Source of the DNA: Funneliformis mosseae
Lineage: Eukaryota > Glomeromycota > Glomeromycetes > Glomerales > Glomeraceae
Assembly (NCBI GenBank): GCA_910592005.1
Contig: CAJVPP010000830.1
Location: 1-25,775, forward strand
Length of the DNA: 25,775 nt
Reading direction: 5' to 3'
Shown here: positions 23,029-25,775 of the stretch, piece after piece
Layout: every line of letters begins with the position of its first letter
How positions within the stretch are numbered: position 1 is the first letter of the stretch
Position numbers and translations under genes: made by a program
Notes under the pieces: generated by a model
Database searches by the model: none
Told to the model about the DNA's origin: nothing
The model's input: only the letters and a program-made list of their open reading frames with translations

Positions 23029-24542
23029 CTATATGATATAATAATTTGTATCAAATAAAGTTATATATGCTATTGAAGTGACTTCTCTATAATCATTTAT
23101 GATATTATATTAAATCATGAACTCCTAACAACCTAAAGCATCTATAACACAATAATTTATGATTTCATGCATATTTTTGATAGAAGAATTAAAAGTCCTG
23201 TCTTTGGCTTCTGAATAATACTTCTATAATTTGCTCATATGTATATCAGCTTTGGTATTGAAATCACATTTTTCTAAGAAGAATTTGAGTGATATTTTCT
23301 TAGAATAGGAATGAAGTTGCATAAAACTTGCATAAACATCGATCAGCATGCATCCTAAAAGTTTAAAAAAAAGATGATTCAAAATCTAAAATAGGATTAA
23401 TTTTGATATTAATAGAATCTTAACCTAATATTTTTTTAAGAACCTTGTCTACTTTCTTTACCCATTGGTTTCTTTAGAAGAAACTATTAGTTAATGACTT
23501 TCTTCTTTTACCAAAATAATTCCAAGTGAGGATGAATTCAGCATCAGCTTTTTTATACAGGTTTGCTGATATTTGCTAAATCATTTATTTGAGAACATTT
23601 AATTTAGTAACCTTTTTTATAATGAAAGGCCAATTGTATCCTGAATCATTAAAATTAAGCTAGATGTTTAAGGCAAAAGATTTCCAACATAAAGCGAATG
23701 CTTTTAAGAGATTTATCTGATTCTCACATATAATTGTGATCTAACATAAATTTAGTTTTATTTCTACATCAATTAAACATATCCTCTCTAAAAGAATTAG
23801 ATTGTTTTTTTAATTTAGGGTCATGCTGATTGTAAAAACTTAGAATGTGTTATTTTTTGCTTCTGGAAAGTTCTCTGATCTATGTGAATTATATATTTTT
23901 ATATCCTATATTAAGATCAATGCTCGATCATAAGTAAAGAGAAAAGATAGATAGATTTTGTAAAATGGTTCAAAATTCTCTATAGAGAGAAAATTATCAA
24001 TGTAAACATAAAATGCATGTGGACAATAATGGGATCTCACATAATAAGATGCATTGTAATTATATTTATAGTTACTTATAGACCCTACTTGAAAAGTAGT
24101 ACCCTATATTCTCTCGTAATTTTACGATAATATGTGTCTATATCGTCTGAAGCTATCATTATTTTACATTCAAGATCAACCTTTGAATTGTAGTTTGAGA
24201 TATATTGAGAGCAGTAAACCTTTGGTCTTTATTAGGTATGACAATATGGAAATATAGCTTTTTTCTGCATAATAATCATGGATAGGGAACGCCTTTATAT
24301 ATTCCTTTCAGAATAAACTCATGTTTACGATGCCTCCATTTTTGTCTTTTCCAGTGATAAGTATGTCTTTTATTTTAGACTAGAATTTAGGAATACTTGT
24401 ATTATCAAGAACACAAATATCAAAAATATCTTAATACTAGTAATAGTAATAACTGTTTTTGGCTATTAATGAGATACCCATAGAAACAAAGAATATAATA
24501 GGGAATTTGATTAATTGACGATCCAGATAAGATCGGCACCAT
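23029..24542 (-). pseudogene. Family B DNA polymerase relic (exonuclease part only)
   Basis: From an ATG at 24542-24540, successive minus-strand frames carry pieces of one protein, broken by several shifts and more than ten stops. Exonuclease motif I is visible as 'CLIDVEIK' (DVE at 23770-23762). A motif II region 'FNDSGYNWPF' lies at about 23655-23622, and motif III '[10 protein letters not shown]' at 23157-23128, followed by 'NDYREVTSIAY'. Motif order and spacing fit the N-terminal and 3'-5' exonuclease domains of a family B polymerase. The relic stops at about 23029, before any palm motifs, so the polymerase domain is missing. It cannot encode a working enzyme. Source could be a Polinton/Maverick-type element, an integrated large DNA virus of the fungus or its soil hosts, or a linear plasmid; the sequence does not decide. 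The divergent neighbour starts 90 bp away. Confidence 0.65.
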
Positions 24543-24631
24543 GTGACTATATACATAATAATAAAATTTGGGGATAATTAACATTATAACGAGTATTGCA
24601 TTTCTGAATCTGACGTGCGTAACTAATACTC
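24543..24631. promoter_or_regulatory. Short divergent spacer between polymerase relic and FYR-like frame
   Basis: The ATG of the polymerase relic (24542, minus) and that of the FYR-like frame (24632, plus) are back to back, 89 bp apart. The spacer is AT-rich and would have to hold both promoters. This layout suggests a functional divergent pair in the ancestral element. Confidence 0.35.
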
Positions 24632-25585
24632 ATGCCAAAATACCGCACAATTACAGTTAGTCTAGTTGATCTTGGTTCTATAGTTGAAGCATTTCACTAT
24701 GGACCATATTCTCGTTACTAGTGGAAAACATCAGTAGACAAAGAAAATGCAACTTTCTTTCTCCTTCGCATTGGTCAAAAAACCAAAACCTGTCTCAATA
24801 ATCGTAACTTTTTTGTAACTATTATTATTGGTAATAAAAACAATACCTCTCTACCTGGGTATTTGTGTCAAAGTGATGCATATATTAGTCAAATAAAAAA
24901 TGATCCTTCCAGAGCTATTTCTTCGGTATATGCACAAATGTTTGAAAATAGAACACGATTTTCAGGTCCCTTGGTATTAGGATGGCAAGATGAAGATATT
25001 ATTCATCAGCTTTTAAGGGATGTCTTATTCATTCCAATTTTAATTTTTGTTGATTCGCTAAAAATATTTGTATATAGAATAGGAATTTCTTCTCAAGTAA
25101 ATTGGCTTAACGCTAGTCCTAGATATAAATCATCTTTCACACACAAATTTAATGGTAACAAATAAGCAATTTATGTATCTAAAATTGAGGAAGACAAATG
25201 TATTCTTGAAATTTATCAGGATAACCAAATAAAAAAAAAATTTGAAGGTAAAACGCTAATTGCTGTATGGGAAAAATCGGAGCAAATAAAAAAATATAAT
25301 AGAAATCAACTCTTTGGCCTTGAACATTCTTTTGTCCAAACTCTTATTCGTCAATATAAACCAAAATTACCCACATGTTTTCCCAAAAAATGGAATGACT
25401 ATTCTATTATAAAACAACTTTATGATTACCATTTGAAACAAAGAACAATAGCCAATCTCAATTGGCACCAGTTTTTTCTTGATTGGCTTGAACAAGAAAG
25501 CCCAATTATTGAATTATATTCACAGTTACAAATTTTATATCCAAAAAACCATCAATTTAGTGATCGAGAATTAAGAGTACAGTAA
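24632..25585 (+). pseudogene. FYR-domain-like protein, two in-frame stops, 3' end cut by transposon
   Basis: One frame from ATG 24632 to TAA 25583-25585 spans 317 codons and is interrupted only by TAG (24698-24700) and TAA (25163-25165), with no frameshift. After the second stop, the part with 'FEGKTLIAVWEKSEQ' and 'NQLFGLEHSFVQTLIRQ' (about 25240-25365) resembles the FYRC half of FYRN/FYRC domains, found in chromatin proteins such as MLL/Set1 relatives. The opening 'ITVSLVDLGSIVEAF' is reminiscent of FYRN. Later come 'WHQFFLDWLEQESPIIELY' and 'KNHQFSDREL'. The last codons (V-Q-stop) overlap TA-CAGT, a transposon end, so the native C-terminus is probably lost. No intron is evident. Without the stops it would be an intact, conserved-looking protein, which suggests recent loss in a multi-copy family. 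FYR homology is by eye. Confidence 0.5.
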
Positions 25586-25775
25586 CACCTCCATAAGTGC
25601 ACGCACCTAGGGTCAGCCATACACGTGCACTTATGGAGGGTGTGCACTTATAGAATAGCCAATAGAAAAATAGATTTTGTTACACAAATTAAAAATCTGA
25701 CAAAACTTTAAATTTATTTAAACTCGATGTATTTATTTAATCTCAATAAACTCAATTGATTTTCCAATACACAAA
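25580..25775 (+). mobile_element. Terminus of a Tc1/mariner-pogo-like DNA transposon (partial)
   Basis: The dinucleotide TA (25578-25579) is followed by CAGTAACACCTCCATAAGTG, the usual TA target plus CAGT-type start of pogo/Tigger-like elements. A perfect 16-bp inverted repeat, CCTCCATAAGTGCACG at 25588-25603 and its complement at 25624-25639, encloses a 20-nt loop. A partial third copy, TGTGCACTTATAGAAT, follows at about 25641-25656. The sequence to the window end is AT-rich and non-coding, as expected for a subterminal region. No transposase is present, so the class is inferred from the ends only. Confidence 0.5.

Overview
The window reads as nuclear DNA of an AT-rich, intron-dense fungus. 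The best guess is an arbuscular mycorrhizal fungus (Glomeromycotina, Rhizophagus-like). This rests on fungal-type genes (Dbp9, Tvp18, a Zn2Cys6 regulator), many short AT-rich introns with GT..AG ends, and a sharp change to extremely AT-poor-in-genes, repeat-derived DNA. The species call is inference; no search was possible.

The gene-bearing part is about 1-10.6 kb. A partial minus-strand NTH1-type DNA glycosylase gene (382-1088) is divergent from a complete 12-exon DEAD-box helicase gene, DBP9/DDX56 type (1276-4116), across a 187-bp shared promoter containing a perfect 16-bp palindrome. Facing the helicase is a 7-exon minus-strand gene for the Golgi membrane protein Tvp18 (4464-5434). It is visible only when two 23-nt micro-exons are recognised. 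A 3-exon minus-strand gene for a 937-residue Zn2Cys6 transcription factor occupies 7433-10530, with a microsatellite-rich leader upstream. These genes have housekeeping or regulatory roles (base-excision repair, large ribosomal subunit assembly, Golgi traffic, transcription) and show no sign of being one pathway.

From 10.6 to 15.2 kb I find no supportable gene, only AT-rich DNA with small motifs, including an outward-facing CCAAT pair. From about 15.2 to 19.1 kb base composition collapses to roughly 10% G+C by eye. This part holds a decayed tandem repeat of about 116 bp and no coding sequence. From 19.1 to 22.3 kb there are only scraps: a Ser/Asn-rich broken reading frame, an LTR-like stretch, and a possible Ty3-type RNase H fragment.

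The right end (22.3-25.8 kb) is a graveyard of accessory genes. On the minus strand lie an ATG-less 110-codon frame of unknown function and a broken family B DNA polymerase relic with all three exonuclease motifs but no polymerase palm (23029-24542). Divergent from the polymerase, 90 bp away, is a plus-strand FYR-domain-like reading frame with two in-frame stops (24632-25585). Its 3' end coincides with TA-CAGT and a perfect 16-bp hairpin, which looks like the terminus of a Tc1/mariner-pogo type transposon inserted into the gene. The polymerase/FYR-like divergent pair and its interruption are the most unusual content of the window.
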